From positions 386,599 through 450,598 of the forward strand of contig NZ_LMUT01000016.1 of the NCBI RefSeq assembly GCF_009765785.1: 64,000 bases of DNA. The letters run 5' to 3'. The DNA comes from Granulicella sp. L46. GTDB taxonomy: Bacteria; Acidobacteriota; Terriglobia; Terriglobales; Acidobacteriaceae. A program made the position numbers and the translations under genes. This document shows, piece by piece, positions 44,551 through 53,291 of this stretch. Each line of letters begins with the position of its first letter. Position 1 is the stretch's first letter. The notes beneath the pieces are model-generated. The model was not told where the DNA came from and made no database searches. It saw only the letters and a list, made by a program, of their open reading frames with translations.

Positions 44551-45561
44551 CTACGGTTGTGACTGCTCCCACATCTTTGATCTTTGTTCTTCTACATGCT
44601 TCTTGTAGGCTGCGCGGTCCGCGGCACTATTGGAGCCGGAAGGCCAGACGGTAAAGTCGCGCAGGGCGAGACGCTTCGGCGTGCCATGCATGGAGAGCAG
44701 CGCGTCTTCGAGCTCGAGCAGGGAACCGAGCGACATAGCGAGCTCGTGCTCGTTGGGTTGATACATGGTGCCGACGGGGTAATCGAGGAATGGCGTAGCG
44801 GACTCCTCGATGTGGTTGCCGAGAACATTTGCGATCGGTTTGCCTTCTGTGAACTTGATGAGCCGCTCAACGCTTGCCTGGAAGGCGGGGAAGTCCTGGA
44901 CGTAGAGGCGGCCGGGATACATGGTATCTCCGGAGAGCAGGACACCGGTGTTGTGATCATAGAAAGCGACGCTGGCAGCGCTATGGCCGGGGATCGGGAT
45001 GATATCGAGGACGCGACCGCCGAGGTCGACATGGCCAATGTCCTCCGGCCAATGCGCGATGCCGAAGAACTGGCTGTTGGCTTCGACCGAGGCAGCGACG
45101 AAAGTGACGGGTATGGAAGGGTCGTTCATCGACTGTAGGGCTTTGTCACCCCACGTGTGGTCTTCATGTTCGTGGGTGTGGGTAACGATGAGCGGGATGC
45201 TGGTGCGGCCATTGCGTTTGAGCCAGTTCTTGATGGTGAGCTGCAGCATCGGCGTGAGGTCGCCGTTGCGCGACCCGGTGTCGACGAGCATGGCTTTGTC
45301 TTTGCCGAAGAAGAGAAAGACGAAGGGTTTTTCGTAGTCGGTGCAGGGTGATTGGCGGAGGATGAAAAAGTTCGGGTTGTACTCATGCACCTGCCACTCG
45401 GGGATCTCCATGCACTTGGGTTGCTGGGAGAGCCAGTGGGCGGGAAGCGTGCCACGCTCAAGGTTGCCGCCGTCGGGTTGGGGAAACTGCGCGAATGCCG
45501 GCGTCATCGAGAGGCACAGAGCAGCCGCGAGAGCATGTGCGACTAAAGAGTTGCGGAACAT
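44551..45561 (-). CDS. Secreted metallo-beta-lactamase-fold hydrolase
   Basis: A 336-residue exported enzyme: signal peptide (about residues 1-24, ending AFAQ), then the MBL fold with LVDTGSRNGD, the zinc motif THEHEDHTWGD (H-x-H-x-D-H), a following IPIPGHSAASVAFYD histidine and LLSGDTMYPGRL aspartate, so the dinuclear site looks complete. The C-terminal half has a distal His in NVLGNHIEES. The start is ATG 45561, after GAGGT. It follows the TonB receptor by 81 bp and may hydrolyse a ligand brought across the outer membrane; substrate unknown. Confidence 0.85.
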   Translation of the reverse strand: MFRNSLVAHALAAALCLSMTPAFAQFPQPDGGNLERGTLPAHWLSQQPKCMEIPEWQVHEYNPNFFILRQSPCTDYEKPFVFLFFGKDKAMLVDTGSRNGDLTPMLQLTIKNWLKRNGRTSIPLIVTHTHEHEDHTWGDKALQSMNDPSIPVTFVAASVEANSQFFGIAHWPEDIGHVDLGGRVLDIIPIPGHSAASVAFYDHNTGVLLSGDTMYPGRLYVQDFPAFQASVERLIKFTEGKPIANVLGNHIEESATPFLDYPVGTMYQPNEHELAMSLGSLLELEDALLSMHGTPKRLALRDFTVWPSGSNSAADRAAYKKHVEEQRSKMWEQSQP

Positions 45562-45596
45562 TGGGACCTCGGTCTTGCTAAGAAATAGTACAGTGG

Positions 45597-45620
45597 GGCT
45601 CACCCCGGTTGGGATGAGCC
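45597..45620 (-). terminator. Hairpin between TonB receptor and MBL genes
   Basis: A 10-bp stem (one G-T) with a 4-nt loop: GGCTCACCCC (45597-45606) and GGGATGAGCC (45611-45620). On the minus strand it follows the receptor stop by 22 bp; no T-run follows, so a transcript-stabilising or attenuating role is as likely as termination. Confidence 0.45.
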
Positions 45621-45642
45621 TCAGTCTTCCTCGACCCATGGG

Positions 45643-48600
45643 CTAGAAGATGTACTTGCCAGAGAACTGCATCTGGCGGGGTTGAAGTAGCAGCGCACCA
45701 GGACCATTGAAACCAGCGGCCTGGTTTTGATATACGCCGAAGTTGGGGCTGTCCCCTGCGATTTGGGGTATACCGAAGCGATTTGTGTTGATCACGTTGA
45801 AGACCTCAACGGTGATCTTGAACTGTTGCTCACGCCAAGTGCGGATCGACTTCGAAAGACCATCGTCGACAGACAAGTAGCCGTCTGAACGAAAGTTGTT
45901 TCGTTGGCCGGATTCGCCTGGATAGGCGAAACGCAAGTTAGCGGCCGCCTGAGCCGACGAGATGCCGTTAAGTGCAGTCTCTTCCCTGAGGGAAGCGTCG
46001 TAGTGATGGCCGCCCGTCGGAATGGGGCCAGTTTGCACCATATTGCTGTTGAACGCGAAGTTTGTGCCCCAGACGTTTTGAGCGACTGCGCTGAAGGGAA
46101 AGCCGGTGCTGTAGTGCACGACGCCGTTCAACTCCCACCCGCCGACCAGGCGATCCGTCCATCCACCGCCGTTCAGGAATTTCTGGCCCTTGCCGAAGGG
46201 GAAAGGAATCGAATAATTGGCAGTGATATTGTGGCGCACGTCGAAGTCAGAGTTTGCGTACCACTGGTGCGGAGAGAATGCGTTAATGATAGGGCTGCCG
46301 TTCGTGTTGCGTTCTGGATCGGAGCCCTCGTCGAGTGAGTGCGACATCGTGTAGTTCACGTCGTACTCGAGTCCGGAGTGAAGCACCTGCCGTACGGAGA
46401 GTTGCAACGCGTTGTAGTTGCTCACACCCGTGGTGGACTGTACGTAGACCGAAGACGTCTGCGGGAAGAAGAAGCGGAAGCTCTGTCCGCTGGGTGATGC
46501 GGTAGGGTCGGTATCTGCCTGAAACAACGTATTGGTCTCATTGCCACTGTTGGCCATGAGCGACGCGTAGTAGCCCTGAGCGCCGGTGTAGTTAATGCCT
46601 GTTACGCTATCGGTTGCGCTGAAGTTTGGAAAGAGATTTTGAAAGTAACCGCTGTTTGGGATCACAGCTGCATCGACGCCTGCGTCGATCATCTTGCGAT
46701 AAATAGTAGCGGCCTGGAAGTAGGTCATCCCGCTGCCGCTGTCGTAGAAGTTGGTTGGCATAGCGACGTCTAAGTTTTGCAGCAGATGACGTCCAAGACG
46801 GCCGACATAAGATGCCGTGACCGAGAGGCTCCTGGCAAATTCATGTTGGACCGTCAGGTTGAATGTCTCGGCGTATGGCGTCTTTTGATGGTCGTTGATG
46901 CTGTAGTCGAAGGTGAAGGGGCTCTCCGCGGGCGTGTAGGGAAGTGGGAGAGGCGTCGTGGCACCCGGTACTGCGGGGACATCGTGGTATCCGGTGAACC
47001 GTGGATTGGAGTTGATATCGGTGTAAGTCGCAAGATTAGTCTGCGAGAGCGAGAGCAGCGATTGGGGGTTGGACTGGTAGGAGTCGATCACGCCCGCGCC
47101 AAAGTGATCGTAGGCGATGGCGAAACCGCCCCGAACAGAGGTCTTATTGTCGTTGGTGGCCCAGGCGAACGCAATGCGCGGAGCGAAGTTCGCCTTCTGT
47201 GCGGTCCAGAAGTTGGGCTGTCCGTTATGCGAGCCGGCCGCCCGGAACGAGATATCCGTGTCGTACGGATTTGCGTTCACCGCACCGTTCACTCTGTTCG
47301 CGAAAAAAGTGTTGAGCGAGATCACGGGTGCAATCTCCTGACCGTTCTTCTCATCAGGAACACCGAGATAGACGTACCGGAGTCCCGCAGTGATCGTCAA
47401 CTGGCTGGTCGCCTTCCATTGATCCTGGAAGTAGTACTCCTGCTCAAGATTTCTGAAGGTGTGGGTCGGAACGACGCCTGCGCCCTGAGGAACCAGTTGG
47501 TTGTTTTGAACCAAGAACTCTGTGCCGGAGGTGGCTGCTTCGATGACGCCCGCATTAGATATGATCGCGTCGTTGTAGTTCGATTCGAATGCCCCCGCCA
47601 CTGGAGCGCAGTCGGCACCGCACTGGCCGGTACTTGGGTCGAAGCTGCCTCCCTGGTTTGCGATCGCGGCGGTGGCCAGCAAGTTTGGCGTCACCGAAGC
47701 TTCTCGCAGGAGTGGAGCGTCAAAGTACTGAGAGTTGGACAGGTAGATGAAATCCACGCCCGCCTGGAAAACGTGACGCCCCCTCACGTACGTAAAGTCG
47801 TCGTCGAAGTCGTTGGTGGTTACGTGGTACACGGTAGAGGTCGTGGCAGCGGTCAGCGTGTTGAACGCACCGAAGTTGACGAAAGGTTCGCTACCTGTTC
47901 CGCGCGAGGCGTTCCCAAGCCGGACGAGGCCGTAGCGGAAGTTGTTTGTCATGCGGTCATTGATCGACCAGGTATGTCCGGCAGCGATTCCCTTATTGTT
48001 GCCGAAGATGTTTGACGCGGCCGGCAGACCCGGAAACTGCAGGGATGTCGACTGATTGTCCGACTGCAGGTTTCCACGCACAAACAGCGTCTGGCGCGGG
48101 GTTACGTTCCAGTCGATGCGCGCGATGTTCGTAATTTGATGGATGGGTGCGGGCGATGTGAAGTTATATCCCCCTGTGTTCAGTAGATCCCCGGCCCCGT
48201 TCGCATTCGAGATAGGAAATTGCTGGAAGTAGGCCACCGATGCTGTGTTCGTAGCGGGAGCGTAGCAAGTCGCCGTTGCACAAGCGGGATCCTGCGAACG
48301 CTGATCGAGCGTAGCAATGTCCGCCGGCGTCAGCGTCAAATTCGTTGGGTTGGCGCAGTTGATCGAATTGCCTACTCCGCAGGTTTGATAGGTGACGTTC
48401 CCGGTGACGAGCCCGCCACCGCCAAGGGTGGAGGGGACAGTCTGGCCTACCACGATATTGCTGGCCTGCTTGAAGCCTTCATACGCTCCGAAGAAGAAGA
48501 GCTTGTTTTTCTTGATTGGAAGTCCGAGTGACGCGCCATACGTATTCTGAAGCACCTTCGCTTGAACATTGGCATCGCCGCTTTCAAGTTGGGACTGCTT

Positions 48601-49422
48601 GTTGAACCAATTGTTCGAAGCAGTTGCGGACCCGCGGTAGAACTCGTACGCGCTACCGTGGAATCCATTTGTTCCGCTCTTGGTGACGAGCGAAACTTGT
48701 CCGCCGGAGGAGCGGCCTGCGTCAGCATTGGCATTGGTCGTGGTTACGCGAAACTCTTCAACCGAGTCACGCGTCGACCGCAGAGCGCCGTTGAAAGCAT
48801 AGCCGAAGATCTGGTCGTTGTTATCGACACCGTCCAGGGTGATGTTGGTTTGATCCTGGCGTGCACCATTGACGATGCCGGTGCGGGAATCGACGTTGAG
48901 GCCGCCGGTTTGAGCACCGCTATCGAGCCCTAGAACTCCCGGCTGCAGTGAAAGCAGGTAGGTTACGTTGTTCGCAAGGTACGGCAGGTTGGCGACCTGT
49001 TTGCTGTCGAAGGCTTTACCGAGGGTAGCGTCGGTGCTGTTGATCGTGGCAATGCTGCTCTCGACGTTGACGACTTCGCTGGAGCCGGCAGTCAACTTGA
49101 ATGTTAGGTTGACGGGGGTGGAGACTAACAGTTCCACCTTTTCGTCCAGCTCGGAGAAGCCGGCGGTACTGACTTTTACCTCGTAGGTGCCGGGCGCAAG
49201 CTGCTCAAAGGAGAACTCCCCCTTAGACTTTGTCGTCGTGCTCTCGATCTTTCCTGAAGCTGCATTGGCGATATTGACGGTGGCGCCGGGGATTATGGCT
49301 CCACTGGTATCGACGACTGTTCCCGACAGCGAGGTCGTGTTGGTCTGCGCCGTCAGCCACGGCGCGGCCAGCAGAAGAAGGAACATACATGTCGTGCAAC
49401 ACCTGATGATGCGGTTCTTCAT
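45643..49422 (-). CDS. TonB-dependent receptor, Oar/CarboxypepD_reg type
   Basis: A 1,259-residue outer-membrane receptor. Signal peptide (MFLLLLAAPWLTAQ core), a carboxypeptidase-regulatory beta domain at about residues 30-115 (LSGTVVDTSGAIIPGATVNI; GTYEVKVSTAGFSE), a plug domain (DGVDNNDQIFGYAFNG; FRVTTTNANADAGRSSGGQV) and a 22-strand-type barrel ending in KYIF, an aromatic terminus. This is the form common in Acidobacteria and Myxococcota. The start is ATG 49422: AGGAGG lies 6 bp upstream, whereas the open frame continues to 49632 without support. The ligand is unknown; it shares the LysR-box control with the guanidine/urea operons. Confidence 0.92.
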   Translation of the reverse strand: MKNRIIRCCTTCMFLLLLAAPWLTAQTNTTSLSGTVVDTSGAIIPGATVNIANAASGKIESTTTKSKGEFSFEQLAPGTYEVKVSTAGFSELDEKVELLVSTPVNLTFKLTAGSSEVVNVESSIATINSTDATLGKAFDSKQVANLPYLANNVTYLLSLQPGVLGLDSGAQTGGLNVDSRTGIVNGARQDQTNITLDGVDNNDQIFGYAFNGALRSTRDSVEEFRVTTTNANADAGRSSGGQVSLVTKSGTNGFHGSAYEFYRGSATASNNWFNKQSQLESGDANVQAKVLQNTYGASLGLPIKKNKLFFFGAYEGFKQASNIVVGQTVPSTLGGGGLVTGNVTYQTCGVGNSINCANPTNLTLTPADIATLDQRSQDPACATATCYAPATNTASVAYFQQFPISNANGAGDLLNTGGYNFTSPAPIHQITNIARIDWNVTPRQTLFVRGNLQSDNQSTSLQFPGLPAASNIFGNNKGIAAGHTWSINDRMTNNFRYGLVRLGNASRGTGSEPFVNFGAFNTLTAATTSTVYHVTTNDFDDDFTYVRGRHVFQAGVDFIYLSNSQYFDAPLLREASVTPNLLATAAIANQGGSFDPSTGQCGADCAPVAGAFESNYNDAIISNAGVIEAATSGTEFLVQNNQLVPQGAGVVPTHTFRNLEQEYYFQDQWKATSQLTITAGLRYVYLGVPDEKNGQEIAPVISLNTFFANRVNGAVNANPYDTDISFRAAGSHNGQPNFWTAQKANFAPRIAFAWATNDNKTSVRGGFAIAYDHFGAGVIDSYQSNPQSLLSLSQTNLATYTDINSNPRFTGYHDVPAVPGATTPLPLPYTPAESPFTFDYSINDHQKTPYAETFNLTVQHEFARSLSVTASYVGRLGRHLLQNLDVAMPTNFYDSGSGMTYFQAATIYRKMIDAGVDAAVIPNSGYFQNLFPNFSATDSVTGINYTGAQGYYASLMANSGNETNTLFQADTDPTASPSGQSFRFFFPQTSSVYVQSTTGVSNYNALQLSVRQVLHSGLEYDVNYTMSHSLDEGSDPERNTNGSPIINAFSPHQWYANSDFDVRHNITANYSIPFPFGKGQKFLNGGGWTDRLVGGWELNGVVHYSTGFPFSAVAQNVWGTNFAFNSNMVQTGPIPTGGHHYDASLREETALNGISSAQAAANLRFAYPGESGQRNNFRSDGYLSVDDGLSKSIRTWREQQFKITVEVFNVINTNRFGIPQIAGDSPNFGVYQNQAAGFNGPGALLLQPRQMQFSGKYIF

Positions 49423-49603
49423 GAACATCCTCCTGGGCGGGGAAAGAGGTGAGTCAGCGAGGCAAACGATCCGCCGGAACGGATGATGCGCCGAGTGGTA
49501 TCCCGACGAGACCTCTGCATGTGGTGGTTGTGGCAGTCCAATGACTGAGTGAGCTGCTCGGTCACAGCCTTGAGAATGCCTAATCCATAATTGGTGTGCG
49601 CTG

Positions 49604-49632
49604 ATTATGCGGACACCAGTCCTAGAAAGCAA
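49604..49632 (-). promoter_or_regulatory. Predicted promoter of TonB receptor
   Basis: On the minus strand TTGCTT (49632-49627)-N17-CATAAT (49609-49604). The -10 begins exactly 59 nt from the centre of the nearer LysR box (49668). The leader before ATG 49422 is about 175 nt. Confidence 0.5.
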
Positions 49633-49660
49633 TCAAGTCCGGACTGACTCGATGGGGGGA

Positions 49661-49702
49661 ATAGAAATCTTCTATTTATGCTGAAGAATAGAAATCTTCT
49701 AT
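49661..49702. promoter_or_regulatory. Double LysR-type box between TonB receptor and LysR gene
   Basis: Two identical 15-bp palindromes ATAGA-AATCT-TCTAT at 49661-49675 and 49688-49702 (T-N11-A boxes), 27 bp apart. Rightwards a -10 TGTTAT (49754-49759) for the LysR gene starts 59 nt from the centre of the second box; leftwards the receptor -10 is 59 nt from the centre of the first. The same motif occurs at 34,543-34,574. Confidence 0.75.
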
Positions 49703-49840
49703 TGTGCGCTAGAATCGCAGAAACGATCTGTTCGGGGCCCGGAATCGGCTACTTGTTATGAGACGCACGATCTGGTCGGCGTGCGGGCAGCTGAACCATC
49801 TATTGCTAGCTGAACAAACCCCCTTTGGGAGAGGACACGC

Positions 49841-50779
49841 GTGGACTTCGATTGGCTAACTACATTTCTTGAAGTCGCTCGACAGAAGAGTTTTTCGCGC
49901 GCTGGCGAGAAACTGCATTTGACACAACCGTCGATCTCGGCACAGATCCGTGCTCTTGAATCGCACCTGGGACACCGTCTGCTAAATCGCGGCGGCGGCA
50001 AAGTTACACTGACGGCCGCAGGGCGTGTCTTCCAGCCGTTTGCCGAGCAGTCGCTGTCCCAGCTTCGGCACATACACCTGACGCTGGCGGACATGGAGCG
50101 GATGCCGCGCGGCACGCTCACGGTGAGCGCGAACGACTCGACCGCGCTGTATGTTCTGCCACTGCTCATCAGCAAGTTCAAGAAGCAATATCCTCGGGTG
50201 GCTCTGAACATAGTGCGGGCAGAGCGAACGAAGACAATTGAACTGGTGCTGGAGCGCGAGGTTGAATTTGGCATCGTGTCGCTGCCGGTGAAGGATGCAA
50301 GGCTGCATGTCGACATGATTCACAGAGACAATCTGGTGCTTGTGGTGCCAGCGGGTCATCCGCTGACAGAGCTTGAGACGGTGACACTGCCGCAGGTATC
50401 GAAGTATGGCTTCCTGTTGCCAAACCGAGGCCGGCGCAGGGAATTGCTGGACTACATGTTCGAGCAGCACAAGCTAGCGCAGCGCATAACGATGGAACTC
50501 GATTCGAGCGAGTTACTGAAGCGGCTTATCCTTGCGGGTCTGGGTGTAGGCTTTCTGCCTCGGATCAATGTCGTCACCGAAGTGAGGCAGGGACTATTGC
50601 AAACAGTTGATATCGAGGGGGTCGATCTGCCAAGGCATCTCGCGCTTATCAACCGGCAGGATGCGACGCTCACACGCGCCGGCAATGCGTTCTTCACCTT
50701 TGCAACGGGACGGGCGCGCGGAGTGCTGATGAAGGAGACGGTCGCGGCGAGTTCCGCAGCGGATCTTGAAGAATTCTAG
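49841..50779 (+). CDS. LysR-family transcriptional regulator
   Basis: A 312-residue regulator. N-terminal winged helix: WLTTFLEVARQKSFSRAGEKLHLTQPSISAQIRALESHLG, then linker helix and a periplasmic-binding-protein-like effector domain (GTLTVSANDSTALYVLPLLI; LVLVVPAGHPL; LILAGLGVGFLPR). The start GTG 49841 has a GAGAGGA element 5-6 bp upstream. It is divergent from the TonB receptor across the double T-N11-A box, the usual LysR arrangement, and the same boxes occur at the divergent guanidine/urea promoters. The effector could be the nitrogen compound taken up (inference). Confidence 0.92.
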   Translation: MDFDWLTTFLEVARQKSFSRAGEKLHLTQPSISAQIRALESHLGHRLLNRGGGKVTLTAAGRVFQPFAEQSLSQLRHIHLTLADMERMPRGTLTVSANDSTALYVLPLLISKFKKQYPRVALNIVRAERTKTIELVLEREVEFGIVSLPVKDARLHVDMIHRDNLVLVVPAGHPLTELETVTLPQVSKYGFLLPNRGRRRELLDYMFEQHKLAQRITMELDSSELLKRLILAGLGVGFLPRINVVTEVRQGLLQTVDIEGVDLPRHLALINRQDATLTRAGNAFFTFATGRARGVLMKETVAASSAADLEEF

Positions 50780-50782
50780 TAG

Positions 50783-50914
50783 GCTCCCCATCTTTCTGCT
50801 GGCGATGCCGCGAAGGCGGCTATCCAACGTGATGATCAGAAGATGGCCGCATTCCTGGAGAAGGCGAACGTTCTAGCGCCCAAGTACCGCACGGAACTCC
50901 TGCAGGAAGCGTAG
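50783..50914 (+). pseudogene. Gene remnant (C-terminal fragment)
   Basis: An open stretch of about 43 codons, bounded by a TAG at 50780 and ending at a TAG (50912-50914), reads as good coding sequence (SAGDAAKAAIQRDDQKMAAF then LEKANVLAPKYRTELLQEA) but has no start codon with a ribosome-binding site. It looks like the C-terminus of a helical, TPR-like protein left by deletion. The remainder to 51122 shows only an AT-rich patch near 50,960-50,990. Confidence 0.35.
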
Positions 50915-51122
50915 CCCGAAGCAGCAATGGGATGGGGCTGGCCGCAACCTTACATCTTGGTGTATTGTTTAGTACAAAATATGCACGTAGACATAAGCAG
51001 AGGATTCTAAATTGGAAGCCGGCTGAGGCCCGATCGATGTTGATACACGACGGAATGTGTGCGGGCTCACCAGTTGTATGGTGTCTTCTGGACCCTTTTA
51101 GAAATTATCATGAGGAATCCGC

Positions 51123-51869
51123 GTGGACGGAATAGGAACGCAGTTGCGGGCAGCCCGACTTCGGCTGGGGCTCACTTTGCGCGAAGTGGAAGATCGTACG
51201 AGTCAACTTGCCCAGCAGTGGGGGAACAGCGCGTATCGTATCTCCGCCAGCTGGCTTGATCGGGTGGAACGCGAAAACCGAGGGCTTTCGGCGACGAAAC
51301 TCATCGTTCTCGCATTTATCTACAACCTCACTATGGAACAGATGTTGGCATTGTGTCCGGGCGTGAGCGAAAGTCCAGGACAACTCGAATTGGTATCGAG
51401 CCCAAATTCCACGCTCCTGCTGAGTGAAGGGCCGCTTGCCGATCATGCCAGGCTTTGGCTACCGGATTCGCTGTTGACCGGACCCCCGCCCGAGGACACG
51501 ACGCTGTTTCGGTCGGATCAGGGAGTTCTTCCGGTTCACTATCGGCGGGGGATCATCGGCCGGAGAGATCGGACCATGGAACCGATGATTCTGGCGGGGT
51601 CGATTGTCCTCATTGATACGCGTAAGCGCGCCATCGCAAAGAGAAAGGACTGGGTCAACGAGTTTGATCGTCCTATCTACTTTCTGCTGACGCGAAGCGC
51701 CTATTTCTGCGGATTTTGCGAGTTGGACAAAAACGGAGAGTACCTGAAGTTGGTGCCACACGCTCTCTCGCCTCAAACCGAAGACGACGAACAGAGGCGC
51801 TGGCAATACAGAAAACAGGTTGAGGTCGTTGGGACGGTTGATGCAGTATTTACGCGTCGTATCGCGTGA
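51123..51869 (+). CDS. XRE-type regulator with degenerate S24-like domain
   Basis: A 248-residue protein: N-terminal helix-turn-helix (about residues 5-75; LRAARLRLGLTLREVEDRT ... ISASWLDRVERENRGLS) and a C-terminal domain resembling LexA/CI S24 domains (RDRTMEPMILAGSIVLIDTRKR). The position of the S24 catalytic serine (G-D-S-M-E-P) is Thr151, so self-cleavage is unlikely or altered. The start is GTG 51123 with GAGGA six bases upstream. Single gene; its targets are not evident. Confidence 0.75.
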   Translation: MDGIGTQLRAARLRLGLTLREVEDRTSQLAQQWGNSAYRISASWLDRVERENRGLSATKLIVLAFIYNLTMEQMLALCPGVSESPGQLELVSSPNSTLLLSEGPLADHARLWLPDSLLTGPPPEDTTLFRSDQGVLPVHYRRGIIGRRDRTMEPMILAGSIVLIDTRKRAIAKRKDWVNEFDRPIYFLLTRSAYFCGFCELDKNGEYLKLVPHALSPQTEDDEQRRWQYRKQVEVVGTVDAVFTRRIA

Positions 51870-51905
51870 TCCGAAAGCGCTGAGGCATCTGCGGAAGCGA
51901 GTGGG

Positions 51906-52469
51906 CTAGAGAGCTCGCTGCAGATCGGCTAGCCCAGGTAGATTGGCCTGTTCATATAAAGCTAAAACTTCACGGGTCATGTGATAGTAGATGGCCACCG
52001 CCTGCTGGAGGTATTGTGCCGCATCTGCCGGCGGACGACCCGACTTTGCGGTCGCTTTCAGGCGGCCGATGTGCCACTCCACCTCCCGCGCGTTCAATCG
52101 AAGTTGCTCGGCGATGAGTAGAGCCTCCGGATACCATTGCTGGACGTAAAAAACCAGGTCGACCAGTACCGAACAATTCTTTTCCATGACGTCGATGCCG
52201 CGCATTCCACCCAGCAATTGCCAGATATCTTCCGGGCTCATCGTGTCAACCCAATGGATGTCCTGATCAGGTTGAACTGCAGGATCCTCTGCGATTCGCT
52301 CGAGGTTCTGGTGATCCAGAGGGGCAAGCCGCTTGAGCAACTCCTCCCACTTGCCATAGGGATAGAGTTCGCGCCGGCGATTGCGCAGATAATAATACGT
52401 CCCAATTCCGAGGATCGAAGCAAGGAATACGAAAAGCAAACCGAAGAAATCAAGGTTGCGAATGGTCAT
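51906..52469 (-). CDS. Small single-pass membrane protein
   Basis: A 187-residue protein with one N-terminal membrane helix (FGLLFVFLASILGIGTYYYL) and a basic stop-transfer (RNRRRELYPYG), then a cytoplasmic helical domain (MSPEDIWQLLGGMRGIDVMEKN; VLVDLVFYVQQWYPEALLIAE). I do not recognise a family beyond lineage-specific hypothetical proteins. ATG 52469 overlaps the stop of the upstream membrane protein gene (TAATG), so the two are coupled. Function unknown. Confidence 0.7.
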   Translation of the reverse strand: MTIRNLDFFGLLFVFLASILGIGTYYYLRNRRRELYPYGKWEELLKRLAPLDHQNLERIAEDPAVQPDQDIHWVDTMSPEDIWQLLGGMRGIDVMEKNCSVLVDLVFYVQQWYPEALLIAEQLRLNAREVEWHIGRLKATAKSGRPPADAAQYLQQAVAIYYHMTREVLALYEQANLPGLADLQRAL

Positions 52470-53242
52470 TATCGTTTCAAGGCCCGGAGCTTGCGTAAAT
52501 CGTATTCCACGCGTCTTTGCAAAGTAAAGAGTTGTCGCTGTGCCTCTTCGGGAAGCTCCTGCGGAGCGGGTGCGGGCAACCACAGCATGACGATCCAATA
52601 GGAAGCGCAGAGGAGATATGTCGACATACGAACATAGGTCAAACTCTCAAAGGCCGTAGTATTTCGGGTCAGAATGTTGTGTCCAGCTTCGGTTAGCAGG
52701 CCTATCAAGGAGTAGAAACCCAGACCCTGGGCGATCCGGGCAACATGAGTATTCCATGGGAGATTTGCGGTCGATGAAAAGGCGATCATCCCAACGAACA
52801 GCTCGCACTGTAACGCGGACGAGAACAGATTTCCCCGGTCGAGAAGCATGCCTAAGACGGTCTTCTCTGGAGGGGAGGGAAGGCAGGACAACCCAAATGC
52901 AATGGCGACCGAGGCGACCACCAAAATGAAAAAGCCCTTGCGAATGTCGGGCGCCCATGTGCCCGTCGGGCAGAAAACATGACGCGCAAGCTCGTAGGTT
53001 ACGGACAATTGAAGGACAAGATCCAGGACGGCGAACGCAAAATATGCGACGAAATAGTCGTGCTTCGATCCATGCAGCGCGACCTCGTAAAGCACGATGG
53101 AATTCAGAACATTGGCTGCGATGAGGGTCGTGAAGACGGGGAAGCTCCCTGCGCGATGGCGACCCAGAAGTACTAACAGCAACAGGATTTGCGCGGTTAA
53201 GCCGGCCGCCCAGAACGCAAAAATAGTCCCGTTTAAATGCAT
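52469..53242 (-). CDS. Multipass membrane protein, function unknown
   Basis: A 257-residue integral membrane protein with about six or seven hydrophobic helices (first IFAFWAAGLTAQILLLLVLLG) and a charged C-terminal tail (LFTLQRRVEYDLRKLRALKR), which looks like a coiled coil. No catalytic motif is visible. It is typical of uncharacterised acidobacterial membrane proteins that occur next to a small single-pass partner, and overlaps that partner's start here. Probably a two-component membrane complex (inference). Confidence 0.7.
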   Translation of the reverse strand: MHLNGTIFAFWAAGLTAQILLLLVLLGRHRAGSFPVFTTLIAANVLNSIVLYEVALHGSKHDYFVAYFAFAVLDLVLQLSVTYELARHVFCPTGTWAPDIRKGFFILVVASVAIAFGLSCLPSPPEKTVLGMLLDRGNLFSSALQCELFVGMIAFSSTANLPWNTHVARIAQGLGFYSLIGLLTEAGHNILTRNTTAFESLTYVRMSTYLLCASYWIVMLWLPAPAPQELPEEAQRQLFTLQRRVEYDLRKLRALKR

Positions 53243-53291
53243 CTCTTACGCTCCTGAGGGCGGCCGATCGTCGCTGCCGATTCCAACTATC

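Noticed and set aside
49423..49632. N-terminal 70-residue extension of the TonB receptor
   Set aside because: It would overlap the predicted promoter and precede the signal peptide; AGGAGG supports ATG 49422.
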